This document shows positions 1 through 8,670 of a stretch of DNA of 16,095 nt, in pieces; positions within the stretch are counted from its first letter, which is position 1, and every line of letters begins with the position of its first letter. A program made the translations under genes and the position numbers. The notes under the pieces were generated by a model, which worked only from the letters and a program-made list of their open reading frames with translations, was not told the origin of the DNA and ran no database searches. Origin of the DNA: DATBDE01 sp036270095 (GTDB lineage Bacteria; Actinomycetota; Thermoleophilia; Solirubrobacterales; Solirubrobacteraceae); the NCBI GenBank assembly GCA_036270095.1, contig DATBDE010000057.1:1-16095 (forward strand), written 5' to 3'.

Positions 1-57
1 GCCCTCGTCGGCCTTCTTGGCCCAGGGGCCCTTCTCATCGGTGTCCTTTGTCGCCAT
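1..57 (-). CDS. 5' end of an unidentified gene (partial)
   Basis: An ATG at 57-55 on the minus strand opens a frame that reads MATKDTDEKGPWAKKADEG and runs off the left edge. Only 19 codons are visible. They are hydrophilic and charged, with no signal peptide or known motif, so no function can be assigned. The gene begins 20 bases after the stop of the upstream minus-strand gene, so the two, together with cbbR, may share a transcript. No convincing Shine-Dalgarno is visible just upstream. The main doubt is whether this is a real start at all. Confidence 0.5.
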   Translation of the reverse strand, partial: MATKDTDEKGPWAKKADEG

Positions 58-77
58 AGGCGGCCTGTACCCGCGGC

Positions 78-695
78 TTAGGCCGCGAACCGCTCGACCA
101 GGACGTCGCGGTGGCGCCCGTAGGCCCCGGCGCCGTCGCCGTCCGGGGCCGCGATCCGGACCACCGGCGGCTGGCCCATGGCCGGCGTGGCGAGGTCGAT
201 CAGGGCGTCGCGGTAAGCGCGCTCGCGCGGCTGCCCGCCGAACCCGAAGCCCTTGGCCGGCAGCCCGCCGCCGAGGCGGTCGGTGCGGGGGCCGAGCTCG
301 CGACAGAGGGCGGCGTACCCCTCGCGATCGAAGCCGAGCGCGGCGTCTGCATCGTAGCGGTGCAGCGCGGCCAGGCGAAACGAGGTGAAATGCGCCGCGC
401 CGTCGACCTCGAGGATGGTGCCGGTGGGCGCGTGGACGAGGTCGAGCGGCAGCAACAGGTTCTCGCGCGAGGCGTCCAGCACGGACACGTCGCCGCGCAG
501 GTCGGCGTAGATCCGGGTCAGGGTCGCGAGCGCGGCGATGACCGGCTTGACGATGGCGGGGTCGCGCCGCGCCTTGGCCACGCGCTCGAGGCCGACGTGG
601 CCCTGCTCGCAGAGCCAGTCGTAGGTCTGGGGCGCGAGCACGATGCCGTCCCGCGCGGCCGCCTCCGCGAACGCCGCGTGTGCGTCGGCCGCCAC
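78..695 (-). CDS. Hypothetical protein, possible PD-(D/E)XK nuclease-like fold
   Basis: This encodes a 205-residue soluble protein with no signal peptide or membrane segment. It starts at GTG 695-693, with an AGGGG Shine-Dalgarno overlapping the end of cbbR and a 7-base gap to that gene, which implies co-transcription and probably co-translation. I do not recognise a characterised family. The middle of the protein reads LPLDLV (D85), about ten residues, then LEVDG (E96, D98), followed by AHFTSFR. This D...E-x-D-G-x-x-H pattern resembles the core of Vsr/DUF559-type PD-(D/E)XK nucleases, but the canonical Lys is replaced by Asp, so nuclease activity is only a possibility. The C-terminal half is rich in Arg, Gly and Tyr (GFGFGGQPRERAYRDAL). 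A role in carbon fixation is not indicated beyond position next to cbbR. Confidence 0.75.
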   Translation of the reverse strand: MAADAHAAFAEAAARDGIVLAPQTYDWLCEQGHVGLERVAKARRDPAIVKPVIAALATLTRIYADLRGDVSVLDASRENLLLPLDLVHAPTGTILEVDGAAHFTSFRLAALHRYDADAALGFDREGYAALCRELGPRTDRLGGGLPAKGFGFGGQPRERAYRDALIDLATPAMGQPPVVRIAAPDGDGAGAYGRHRDVLVERFAA

Positions 696-702
696 GCGCC
701 CC

Positions 703-1584
703 TCATGCCTGCGCGACGAAGTCGACGAACTCGTCCACCAGCGGTCGCGCCGGGCCGACGGCGAGGCGGAGCATGTGCCAGTGGCGCGGCTCCGGGCCGC
801 CCGCCACGTCGATCGCCCCGACGAGGCCGGCCTCGAGCTCGGCCGCGACCGCGTCGCGGGAGACGAACGAGATGCCCAGGCCGGCGCGCGCGGCCTGCTT
901 GATCGCGCCGTTGGAGCCCAGCGTCAGCGTCCGCGCGTCCAGACCGTGGTCGGCCAGGAACTCCTCGTTGGCGGTCCGCGTGCCCGAGCCCGGCTCGCGC
1001 AGCAGCCAGGCGCGGCGGTCGAGGTCGGCGGGCGGCATAGGCCCGGCGGCCACGAACGGGTCGTCCGGGGCTCCGATGAGCACGAGCTCGTTCACCCGCA
1101 CGGGCCAGGACTCGATGCGCTCGTCGCGCGGCGGCCGGCCGACGAAGGCCACGTCCGCGGTGTGGTCGGCGACCATCGCGAACACGCCCTCGCGGTTGCC
1201 GACGCTCAGCGTCAGGCCGACGCCCGGGTGGGCCTCGGAGAAGGACCGGATGAGGGCGGGCACGAACGACTCGGCCGCGGTCGTCACCGCCGCGATGTTC
1301 AGCTCCCGCGCGCTCAGCGCGGCGGCCTCGAGCGCAGTGCTGGTGCCGCGCTCGAGCAGACCGATCACGTCGGTGGCGAACGGCGCGAAGGCGGCGCCGG
1401 CGGCGGTGGGGCGCACGCCGCGGCCCTCGCGCTCGAGCAGCGCCGTGCCCACCTCGCGCGACAGCGCCGTGACGGCGGCCGAGACGGAGGGCTGGGTGAC
1501 CACCAGCTCGTCGGCCGCGCCGGTGACCGACCCGGTGCGCATGACGGCGAGGAAGCTGCGCAGCTGGGTGAGGGTGATCGACAC
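703..1584 (-). CDS. cbbR: LysR-family transcriptional regulator, probable CbbR
   Basis: This encodes a 293-residue LysR-type regulator of the usual family length. The N-terminal winged helix-turn-helix spans about residues 3-62: LTQLRSFLAV, then the helix-turn-helix around GSVTGAADELVVTQPSVSAA, then LEREGRGVRPTAAG. The remaining ~200 residues form the periplasmic-binding-protein-like effector domain (RELNIAAVTTAAESFVPALI, DVAFVGRPP, GLGISFVS). CbbR proteins activate Calvin-cycle operons in response to metabolites. The assignment to CbbR rests on divergent placement directly before a RuBisCO operon, which is the classic arrangement. The start is GTG at 1584-1582; there is no Shine-Dalgarno, but a TATAGT hexamer lies 10 bases upstream inside a palindrome, which suggests autoregulation and a very short leader. 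The effector cannot be read from the sequence. Confidence 0.9.
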   Translation of the reverse strand: MSITLTQLRSFLAVMRTGSVTGAADELVVTQPSVSAAVTALSREVGTALLEREGRGVRPTAAGAAFAPFATDVIGLLERGTSTALEAAALSARELNIAAVTTAAESFVPALIRSFSEAHPGVGLTLSVGNREGVFAMVADHTADVAFVGRPPRDERIESWPVRVNELVLIGAPDDPFVAAGPMPPADLDRRAWLLREPGSGTRTANEEFLADHGLDARTLTLGSNGAIKQAARAGLGISFVSRDAVAAELEAGLVGAIDVAGGPEPRHWHMLRLAVGPARPLVDEFVDFVAQA

Positions 1585-1594
1585 GAACGGGGCG

Positions 1595-1600
1595 ACTATA
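1595..1600 (-). promoter_or_regulatory. Putative -10 element of cbbR
   Basis: Read on the minus strand, this is TATAGT, five of six matches to TATAAT. It ends 10 bases before the GTG start of cbbR, so the leader would be only a few bases. It lies inside the left arm of the palindrome, so an occupied operator would block it. No good -35 is visible. Confidence 0.5.
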
Positions 1601-1617
1601 GGTGATCACCTCATAGT
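1595..1617. promoter_or_regulatory. Palindromic operator between cbbR and the cbb operon (probable CbbR site)
   Basis: The sequence ACTATAGGTGATCACCT-C-ATAGT is an inverted repeat. The core AGGTGATCACCT (1600-1611) is a perfect 12-base palindrome, and the ACTAT/ATAGT arms continue the symmetry after a single inserted C at 1612. It overlaps the putative -10 of cbbR (TATAGT, 1600-1595 on the minus strand) and is centred about 47 bases upstream of the first codon of the rightward operon. LysR regulators commonly bind such sites to repress themselves and activate the divergent operon. Binding by CbbR is inferred. Confidence 0.7.
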
Positions 1618-1640
1618 GAGCACGGACGATGTGCTTGTGT

Positions 1641-1646
1641 TCTAAT
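1641..1646 (+). promoter_or_regulatory. Putative -10 element of the cbb operon (leaderless start)
   Basis: TCTAAT matches TATAAT at five of six positions and is followed by exactly six bases and then the GTG at 1653. Transcription would begin at or next to the start codon, giving a leaderless mRNA. There is no Shine-Dalgarno, and the -35 region is poor, as expected of a promoter needing a LysR activator bound at 1595-1617. Confidence 0.5.
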
Positions 1647-1652
1647 GCAGCG

Positions 1653-2339
1653 GTGCCCACGGTCGACGTCGCGTTCACCCGTGAGGACATCGACGACGCC
1701 GACGTCCTGATCGTGCTCGATGTCCTGCGGGCGACCTCGACCATCGTGTCGGCGCTCGCGTCCGGCTACCGGCGGGTGCTCTGCGTCGACTCGATCGATC
1801 GCGCGCGGCGGCTGGCGCGGCCGGGCCGCACGCTCGCCGGCGAGCAGGAATGGGTCCGGCCGGAGGGCTTCGCGCTCGGCAACTCGCCGGTCGACGTCCA
1901 GCGCCCGAGCGGCTCCGAGCTCGTGCTCGCCACGACGAACGGCTCGGCCACCATCGTGCGCGCCGCGGCGCACGCCGACACGGTGCTCATCGGCTGTCTG
2001 CTCAACCTCGACGCGCTGATCGAGGCGGCCGACGGGGCCGAGGGCGTCCAGGTGGTCTGCTCGGGCGCGAGCCTGCGCCCGGCGCTCGAGGACATCTACG
2101 TCGCCGGCCGCATCGCCGCCCGCTTGGGCGGCCGCCACACCGACGCGGCCCTGGTCGCGCGCGCCGTCGCCACCGGCGACGCCTCACCCCAGGAGGTGCT
2201 CGAGCACAGCGCGGGTGCCGCGGCGCTGCGCGAGCGGGGGATGGGCGACGACGTCGCCTGGTGCGCCCGCGAGTCCGTCGTCGCGGTGGTGCCGCGCGTG
2301 CGCGGAGCCGAGGAGCACCTGGCGGTCGTCAGTTCGTAG
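1653..2339 (+). CDS. comB: ComB-like phosphatase (2-phosphosulfolactate phosphatase family)
   Basis: This encodes a 228-residue cytosolic protein of the ComB family. The founding members are Mg-dependent acid phosphatases that hydrolyse 2-phosphosulfolactate in coenzyme M synthesis, but many bacterial members have no known substrate. Family motifs appear in order: VDVAF at the N-terminus, VLDVLRATSTI, EWVRPEGFALGNSP, LATTNGSATI, VCSGASLRPALEDIYVAG, and HSAGAAALRERGMGDDVAWC near the end. I chose GTG 1653 because the family begins close to VDVAF and a -10-like TCTAAT lies six bases upstream; an in-frame ATG at 1629 would add an atypical Cys-containing leader. It is the first gene rightward of cbbR, 70 bases before cbbL, so it may be expressed with the Calvin genes. 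A sugar-phosphate phosphatase role is a guess from context; sulfolactate metabolism is the alternative. Confidence 0.85.
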   Translation: MPTVDVAFTREDIDDADVLIVLDVLRATSTIVSALASGYRRVLCVDSIDRARRLARPGRTLAGEQEWVRPEGFALGNSPVDVQRPSGSELVLATTNGSATIVRAAAHADTVLIGCLLNLDALIEAADGAEGVQVVCSGASLRPALEDIYVAGRIAARLGGRHTDAALVARAVATGDASPQEVLEHSAGAAALRERGMGDDVAWCARESVVAVVPRVRGAEEHLAVVSS

Positions 2340-2347
2340 AACTTCTA
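2337..2347. repeat. Small inverted repeat upstream of cbbL
   Basis: TAGAA-C-TTCTA is a perfect 11-base inverted repeat beginning at the stop codon of the comB-like gene. It sits about 25 bases before the putative cbbL -35, in an unusually AT-rich 70-base gap. It could be part of a regulator site. It is too short, and without a U-run, to be a terminator. Confidence 0.35.
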
Positions 2348-2369
2348 TCAATGCAGAGAAACATTTAGC

Positions 2370-2398
2370 TTGGTCGTTCTATGAACGAGGCATACGAT
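2370..2398 (+). promoter_or_regulatory. Putative cbbL promoter
   Basis: TTGGTC (2370-2375) and TACGAT (2393-2398) are separated by 17 bases, the optimal spacing for a sigma70-type promoter. The ATG of cbbL is 11 bases after the -10, leaving a leader of about five bases and no Shine-Dalgarno. This suggests a second, RuBisCO-specific promoter inside the operon, so cbbL could be transcribed at a different level from the ComB-like gene. Confidence 0.5.
2374..2388. promoter_or_regulatory. Inverted repeat in the cbbL promoter spacer (possible operator)
   Basis: TCGTTC-TAT-GAACGA is a perfect inverted repeat with six-base arms lying between the putative -35 and -10 of cbbL. A protein bound here would compete with RNA polymerase, so a repressor site is the simplest reading. 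It does not share sequence with the palindrome at 1595-1617, so a different regulator is possible. Confidence 0.4.
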
Positions 2399-2409
2399 CG
2401 CTTGCGTCA

Positions 2410-3864
2410 ATGGACGCCAAGAGGAACAACAACAGCAAGGGCCGCTGGACTGCCGGCGTCACCCCGTACGCGGAGATGGGCTACTGGAACCCCGACTACG
2501 AGCCCAAGGACACCGACGTCCTCTGCGCCTTCCGGATCACGCCGCAGGAGGGCGTGGACGCGATCGAGGCGGCGGCCGCAGTCGCGGGCGAGTCCTCGAC
2601 CGCGACCTGGACCGTCGTGTGGACGGACCGGCTCACGCCGCACGAGCACTACCAGGCCAAGGCCTACCGCGTCGACCCCGTGCCCGGCGTGGAGGGCCAG
2701 TACCTCGCCTACATCGCCTACGACATCGACCTGTTCGAGGAGGGGTCGATCGCCAACCTGACCTCCTCGATCATCGGCAACGTGTTCGGCTTCAAGGCGC
2801 TCAAGGCCCTGCGGCTCGAGGACATGCGGATCCCGCCGCACTACGTCAAGACCTTCCAGGGCCCGCCGCACGGCATCGTCATGGAGCGCGAGTACCTGGA
2901 CAAGTTCGGCCGGCCGCTGCTGGGAGCGACGACCAAGCCCAAGCTCGGACTCTCGGCCAAGAACTACAGCCGCGTCGTCTACGAGGCGCTGCGCGGCGGC
3001 CTGGACTTCACCAAGGACGACGAGAACATCAACTCGCAGCCCTTCATGCGCTGGCGCGACCGCTACCTCTACGCGATGGAGGCCGTGCAGCGCGCGTCTG
3101 CCGCCACCGGCGAGGTCAAGGGTCACTACATGAACGTGACCGCGGCGACGATGGAGGACATGTACGAGCGGGCCGAGTTCGCCCGCGACATCGGCAGCGT
3201 CATCGTCATGGTCGACCTGACCGTCGGCTACACCGCGTTGCAGTCGATGTCGAAGTGGGCGCGCCGCAACGGCGTCCTGCTCCACCTGCACCGCGCCGGG
3301 CACGGCACCTTCACGCGCCAGAAGACCCACGGCGTGTCCTTCCGCGTGCTGGCGAAGTGGTGTCGCCTGCTCGGCGTCGACCACATCCACGCCGGGACCG
3401 TGGTCGGCAAGCTCGAGGGCGACCCCAACGCGGTGCGCGGCTACTACGAGGTCTGCCGCGCGCGCCACAGCGAGGCCGACCCCCAACTCGGGCTCTACTT
3501 CGAGCAGGACTGGGCCTCGCTGCCCGGGGTCATGCCGGTGGCGTCCGGCGGGATCCACGCCGGCCAGATGCACCAGCTGCTGCACTACCTCGGCGAGGAC
3601 GCCGTCCTCCAGTTCGGCGGCGGCACCATCGGCCACCCGATGGGCATCGCGGCGGGGGCGACCGCCAACCGCGTCGCCGTCGAGGCGATGATCCAGGCCC
3701 GCAACGAGGGCCGTGACTACTACGCCGAGGGCCCGGACATCCTCGCCCAGGCGGCCAAGGGCTGCCCGCAACTCGACGCCGCCCTCGATGTGTGGAAGGA
3801 CATCACCTTCGAGTTCGAGTCGACCGACACCCCCGACGTCGTCGTCACGCCGACGCTGAGCTAG
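2410..3864 (+). CDS. cbbL: RuBisCO large subunit, red-type form I (IC/ID-like)
   Basis: This encodes the catalytic subunit of ribulose-1,5-bisphosphate carboxylase/oxygenase, which fixes CO2 onto RuBP to give 3-phosphoglycerate. The 484-residue length and N-terminal GVTPYAEMGYWNPDY, WTVVWTDRLT and SSIIGNVFGFKALKALRLEDMR segments match red-type form I enzymes. Active-site residues are intact: K176 and K178 in TTKPKLGLS, the carbamylated K202 with D204 and E205 in GGLDFTKDDE, HLHRAGHGTFTRQ, loop 6 K334 in GTVVGKLEGD, and SGGIHAGQMHQLL and GGGTIGHPMG near the end. The ATG at 2410 was chosen because it opens at MDAKRNNNSKGRW, the normal family N-terminus; upstream in-frame codons run into the ComB-like gene in another frame. 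cbbS follows after 9 bases. Form IC versus ID cannot be settled by eye. Confidence 0.98.
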   Translation: MDAKRNNNSKGRWTAGVTPYAEMGYWNPDYEPKDTDVLCAFRITPQEGVDAIEAAAAVAGESSTATWTVVWTDRLTPHEHYQAKAYRVDPVPGVEGQYLAYIAYDIDLFEEGSIANLTSSIIGNVFGFKALKALRLEDMRIPPHYVKTFQGPPHGIVMEREYLDKFGRPLLGATTKPKLGLSAKNYSRVVYEALRGGLDFTKDDENINSQPFMRWRDRYLYAMEAVQRASAATGEVKGHYMNVTAATMEDMYERAEFARDIGSVIVMVDLTVGYTALQSMSKWARRNGVLLHLHRAGHGTFTRQKTHGVSFRVLAKWCRLLGVDHIHAGTVVGKLEGDPNAVRGYYEVCRARHSEADPQLGLYFEQDWASLPGVMPVASGGIHAGQMHQLLHYLGEDAVLQFGGGTIGHPMGIAAGATANRVAVEAMIQARNEGRDYYAEGPDILAQAAKGCPQLDAALDVWKDITFEFESTDTPDVVVTPTLS

Positions 3865-3868
3865 GAGG
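3863..3868 (+). promoter_or_regulatory. Ribosome binding site of cbbS
   Basis: A perfect AGGAGG overlaps the stop codon of cbbL and sits five bases before the ATG of cbbS. Its strength contrasts with the absence of any Shine-Dalgarno before cbbL, as expected for an internal gene of an operon whose subunits are needed in equal amounts. Confidence 0.85.
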
Positions 3869-3873
3869 CTGCC

Positions 3874-4299
3874 ATGCGCGTCACCCAGGGGACCTTCTCC
3901 TATTTGCCCGACTTCACCGACGATCAGATCGCGGCGCAGCTCCGCTACTCCCTGCGTAACGGCTGGGCGATCATGGTCGAGCACACCGACGACCCGCATC
4001 CGCGCAACGCGCTGTGGGAGATGTGGGCCCAGCCGCAGTTCGACCTCACCGAGCACGACGTCGACGTGGCGATGGCCGACGTGCGCGCGGCCCGTGAGGG
4101 GCTGCCCAATGCCTACGTGAAGGTGGTGGCGTACGATCGCTCACTGGGCCGGCAGACGAGCAAGCTGTCCTTCATCGTGTCGCGCCCGCCGGAGGAGCCG
4201 GGGTTCCGGCTCGACCGCCAAGAGGGCCCGGACCGCCAAGTGCGCTACACGCTCCACTCCTACGCGACCGAGCAGCCGCCCGGGGAGCGGTACCGGTGA
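3874..4299 (+). CDS. cbbS: RuBisCO small subunit
   Basis: This encodes the small subunit that caps the L8 core to form the L8S8 holoenzyme. It has 141 residues. The N-terminal TQGTFSYLPDFTDDQIAAQL and the following YSLRNGWAIMVEHTDDPHPRN, LWEMWAQPQFDL and YVKVVAYD segments are typical of red-type small subunits. The C-terminal extension (FRLDRQEGPDRQVRYTLHSY) corresponds to the extra hairpin that fills the central solvent channel in red-type enzymes, consistent with the large subunit and with a CbbX activase. The start is supported by a strong ribosome binding site five bases upstream. The stop codon overlaps the GTG start of cbbX by four bases, indicating translational coupling. Confidence 0.97.
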   Translation: MRVTQGTFSYLPDFTDDQIAAQLRYSLRNGWAIMVEHTDDPHPRNALWEMWAQPQFDLTEHDVDVAMADVRAAREGLPNAYVKVVAYDRSLGRQTSKLSFIVSRPPEEPGFRLDRQEGPDRQVRYTLHSYATEQPPGERYR

Positions 4300-5174
4300 G
4301 CGCCACCGTCGACGGCCGAGTGGACCTCGACGCGCTGCCCGAGCGCGCCCGCGTGCAGGAGACGCTGGAAACGCTGGGCCACGACCTCGTGGCGCTCGAG
4401 CCGGTCAAGGCGCGGGTGCGCGAGATCGCTGCGCTCCTCGTCATCGACCGCCTCCGGGAGCAATCCGGGATCGCGACGGTGCGACCTTCTCTGCACATGT
4501 CCTTCACCGGGAACCCGGGGACCGGCAAGACCACGGTGGCGTTGCGGATGGCCGACATCCTGCATTCGCTGGGCTATCTCGACGAAGCCAAGCTTGTCTC
4601 GGTCTCCCGTGACGACCTCGTGGGCCAGTACGTCGGCCACACGGCCCCGAAGACCAAGGAGGTGCTCAAGCGTGCCTACGGCGGCGTGCTGTTCATCGAC
4701 GAGGCCTACTTCCTCGAGCGTCCGGAGAACGAGCGGGACTACGGCCAGGAGGCGATCGAGGTCCTGCTGCATGCGATGGAGGCCGACCGGGAGCGGCTCG
4801 TCGTGATCTTCGCCGGCTACGCGGATCGGATGGAGGTCTTCTTCCGCCAGAACCCGGGCATGGGGTCGCGGGTCGCCCATCACCTCAACTTCCCCGATTA
4901 CAGCGTGGAGGAGCTCGCCGAGATCGGTGAGCTCATGGCGCGCGAGCGCGCGTACGAGCTGACCCCGGAGGCGAGCGCGGCGCTGCACGCCTACGCGGAG
5001 CGGCGCATCCGCGAGCCGCGCTTTGCCAACGCGCGCAGCATCCGCAACGCCATCGACCGGGCGCGCCTGCGCCAGGCGACGCGCCTGTTCGAACGCGACG
5101 GCCGGCTCACGCCGGAAGACCTGGTCACGATCGAGGCCGAGGACATCCTTCGCAGCTCGGTCTTCACCCACTAG
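4296..5174 (+). CDS. cbbX: CbbX, AAA+ red-type RuBisCO activase
   Basis: This encodes a 292-residue AAA+ ATPase that remodels red-type RuBisCO by pulling on the large-subunit C-terminus, releasing inhibitory sugar phosphates such as RuBP from the uncarbamylated site. Visible features are an N-terminal helical region (1-60), Walker A GNPGTGKT (72-79), the pore-loop segment GQYVGHTAP (about 110-118) with its conserved Tyr112, Walker B VLFIDEA (131-137), a sensor-1-like VVIFAGYAD, an Arg-finger region near NPGMGSRV, and the small C-terminal helical domain with ANARSIRNAIDRAR. The GTG start overlaps the cbbS stop in GTGA, with GGGGAG eight bases upstream. Position directly after cbbS is the usual place for cbbX and supports function over the related sporulation protein SpoVK. 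Confidence 0.96.
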   Translation: MSATVDGRVDLDALPERARVQETLETLGHDLVALEPVKARVREIAALLVIDRLREQSGIATVRPSLHMSFTGNPGTGKTTVALRMADILHSLGYLDEAKLVSVSRDDLVGQYVGHTAPKTKEVLKRAYGGVLFIDEAYFLERPENERDYGQEAIEVLLHAMEADRERLVVIFAGYADRMEVFFRQNPGMGSRVAHHLNFPDYSVEELAEIGELMARERAYELTPEASAALHAYAERRIREPRFANARSIRNAIDRARLRQATRLFERDGRLTPEDLVTIEAEDILRSSVFTH

Positions 5175-5176
5175 CC

Positions 5177-5182
5177 GGGAGG
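5177..5182 (+). promoter_or_regulatory. Ribosome binding site of the phosphoribulokinase gene
   Basis: GGGAGG lies in the 16-base gap after cbbX and eight bases before the ATG at 5191. It decides the start: the frame stays open upstream into cbbX, but no other in-frame start has a comparable site. Confidence 0.75.
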
Positions 5183-5190
5183 ACCGTGCG

Positions 5191-6134
5191 ATGCCCCGTC
5201 CCGTCATCGTCGGTGTCGTTGGCGACTCCGCCGCGGGAAAGACCACCATCACCCGCGGCCTCGTGCGTGCGCTGGGGGACCAGAACGTCACGCACATCGC
5301 CGCCGACGACTACCACCGCTACGACCGCAAGCAGCGCGCCGAGCGCGGCATCACGCCGCTCGACCCCGAGTGCAACTACATCGACATCCTCGAGCAGGAC
5401 CTGTCGCACGTCCGCTCGGGCAGTCCGATCCTCAAGCCGATCTACCGGCACAGCGACGGCACCTTCGGGGCGCCCGACTACGTGGTCCCCAACCAGTTCA
5501 CCGTGGTCGAGGGCCTGCTCGGCTACCACACGCGCACGCTGCGCGACATGTACGACGTGCGCGTGTTCCTTGCCCCGCCGGAGGACCTGCGGCGCGCTTG
5601 GAAGGTGCAGCGCGACTGCTCGCGACGCGGCTACACGACCAACGAGGTGCTCGCGGAGCTCGACCGGCGTGAGGCCGACTCCGCCGCGTTCATCCGCCCG
5701 CAGGAGCGGTGGGCCGACATCGTGGTCTCGTTCCAGGCGGGCGACCGCGCCGACCAGGGCCATCTCGACGCCAAGCTGTTCCTGCGCGATGGCCTCGTCC
5801 ACCCGGACCTGACGGCGTTCGTCGCCGACGGCAAGCCGGGAATGCGCCTGACCGAGCTCAACGGCGAGCGCGAGCTGTGGGTGGCCGGCGACATCGACGC
5901 CGAACACGCGGCGCTGGTCGAAGAGGCGATCTGGGATCGGATGCACTTCGCCAGCCACCTGCGCTCCGACCGCCTGGGTGAGTTCACCATCGGCACCGAC
6001 CTGCATCGCTCGGAGTCGCTGGCCATCGTCCAGTTGCTCACCCTCTACCACCTGGTCACCGCGCGCGCGGCCGTCGCCCTGGGGGGCGAGGGCTCGCGTA
6101 CCGACCGCCTGCCCGCAACCGAGACCGCGAGCTC

Positions 6135-6138
<4 letters not shown>
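5191..6138 (+). CDS. cbbP: Phosphoribulokinase
   Basis: This 315-residue kinase phosphorylates ribulose 5-phosphate with ATP to give RuBP, the RuBisCO substrate. The P-loop GDSAAGKTT is at 11-19, the catalytic ADDYHRYDR region at 38-46 follows, and GITPLDPECNYID, LKPIYRH, a Walker B-like VVEGLLGYH, AWKVQRD and FIRPQERWADIVVSF come after. The pattern (DDYHxxDR, LDP-x2-N, KPIYxH, VEGL, AWKxQRD, PQ-x3-AD) resembles the cyanobacterial/plant class II kinases more than the ~290-residue proteobacterial class I. The P-loop lacks the Cys that thioredoxin controls in plants, so that redox switch is absent. The C-terminal 100 residues (HFASHLRSDRLGEFTIG, SLAIVQLLTLYHLV) go beyond uridine kinase, the other relative. 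The stop overlaps the transketolase start by four bases. Confidence 0.92.
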
Positions 6139-8130
<1,992 letters not shown>

Positions 8131-8153
<23 letters not shown>

Positions 8154-8520
8154 GCGTGGTGTCGATCGCGACGATGCCGACGAGCGTGCCGTCGGCCTCG
8201 ACCACCGGCAGCCGCTTGGAGGGCTCCGCGAGGGCAAGGTCGCGCGCGTCGGCGGCGAGGGCCGTGGGCGGCACGGTCGTCCCGCGCTCGGAGAAGTCGG
8301 AGGCGGGCGCGTCGTCGGGCGCGTTGGCCGGAAGCGACGCGGCGCCGAGCGAGCCGACGTAGCGGTCGTCGTCGTCGGTGAAGACGGCGAGCTGCCGGCT
8401 GGAGCTCTCGGCGAAGTACGCTCGGACCTCGCCCACGGTGGCCGAGGCGGGCATCGCCGACATGCGCTTGTGCGTGATCGCCGTCGCGTCCAGCCCGGTG
8501 ATGTCGTCCAGAGAGGTCAA
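8131..8520 (-). CDS. Two-CBS-domain protein
   Basis: This encodes a small soluble protein of two CBS motifs, modules that usually bind adenine nucleotides (ATP, AMP, SAM) and sense energy state. The first runs through ITHKRMSAMPASATVGEVRAYF, RQLAVFTDDDDRYVGSL; the second through TVPPTALAADARDLAL, KRLPVVEADGTLVGIVAIDTTL, close to the C-terminus. The start is uncertain. A TTG at 8520 gives 129 residues and keeps the first strand of the first CBS motif; the ATG at 8463 gives 110 residues and cuts into it, so TTG is preferred although no clear ribosome site is seen. It has no attached enzyme domain, so the partner is unknown. It is convergent with transketolase and overlaps it by 23 bases, which could allow antisense interference. 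A link to carbon fixation is conjecture. Confidence 0.75.
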
Positions 8521-8658
8521 GACAGAAAATGTTCGCAGATGGACCCGAGGAGGTCCGCTTCCGCCCGATCGCCCCGACGACGTGGACCGCAGCGGGTGGT
8601 TGGCGCACGGGGCGCCGCGCGTGCACGTGATCCGGTCGGACTGGCGGTAGCCGGCCGG

Positions 8659-8664
8659 TACGCT
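8659..8664 (+). promoter_or_regulatory. Putative -10 of the XdhC-YHS gene (leaderless)
   Basis: TACGCT fits the actinobacterial TANNNT -10 consensus and is followed by exactly six bases before the ATG at 8671, the spacing at which transcription starts on the A of the start codon. No Shine-Dalgarno is present and no clear -35 is visible. Confidence 0.5.
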
Positions 8665-8670
8665 TGCCCC

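Noticed and set aside
1629..1652. Longer N-terminus for the ComB-like protein from ATG 1629.
   Set aside because: The eight extra residues (MCLCSNAA) do not resemble the family N-terminus and would place the TCTAAT -10 inside the coding sequence.
2407..4056. Long minus-strand open frame opposite cbbL (and similar long frames opposite other genes).
   Set aside because: Long antisense frames are a codon-bias artefact of GC-rich DNA; the product is low-complexity Val/Gly/Arg/Asp-rich and the plus-strand RuBisCO is unmistakable.
8541..8556. Inverted repeat GGACC-CGAGGA-GGTCC between the CBS and XdhC genes.
   Set aside because: Five-base arms in GC-rich DNA are expected by chance, there is no U-run for a terminator, and it is not aligned to a recognisable promoter.
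8529..8650. Possible small gene upstream of the XdhC gene: ATG at 8529 opens MFADGPEEVRFRPIA, and another frame continues DDVDRSGWLAHGAPRVHVIRSDWR to a stop at 8650.
   Set aside because: Joining the two needs a frameshift, neither frame alone has a supported start and full product, and the region also contains the putative promoters of both flanking genes. A decayed gene is possible but not supported.
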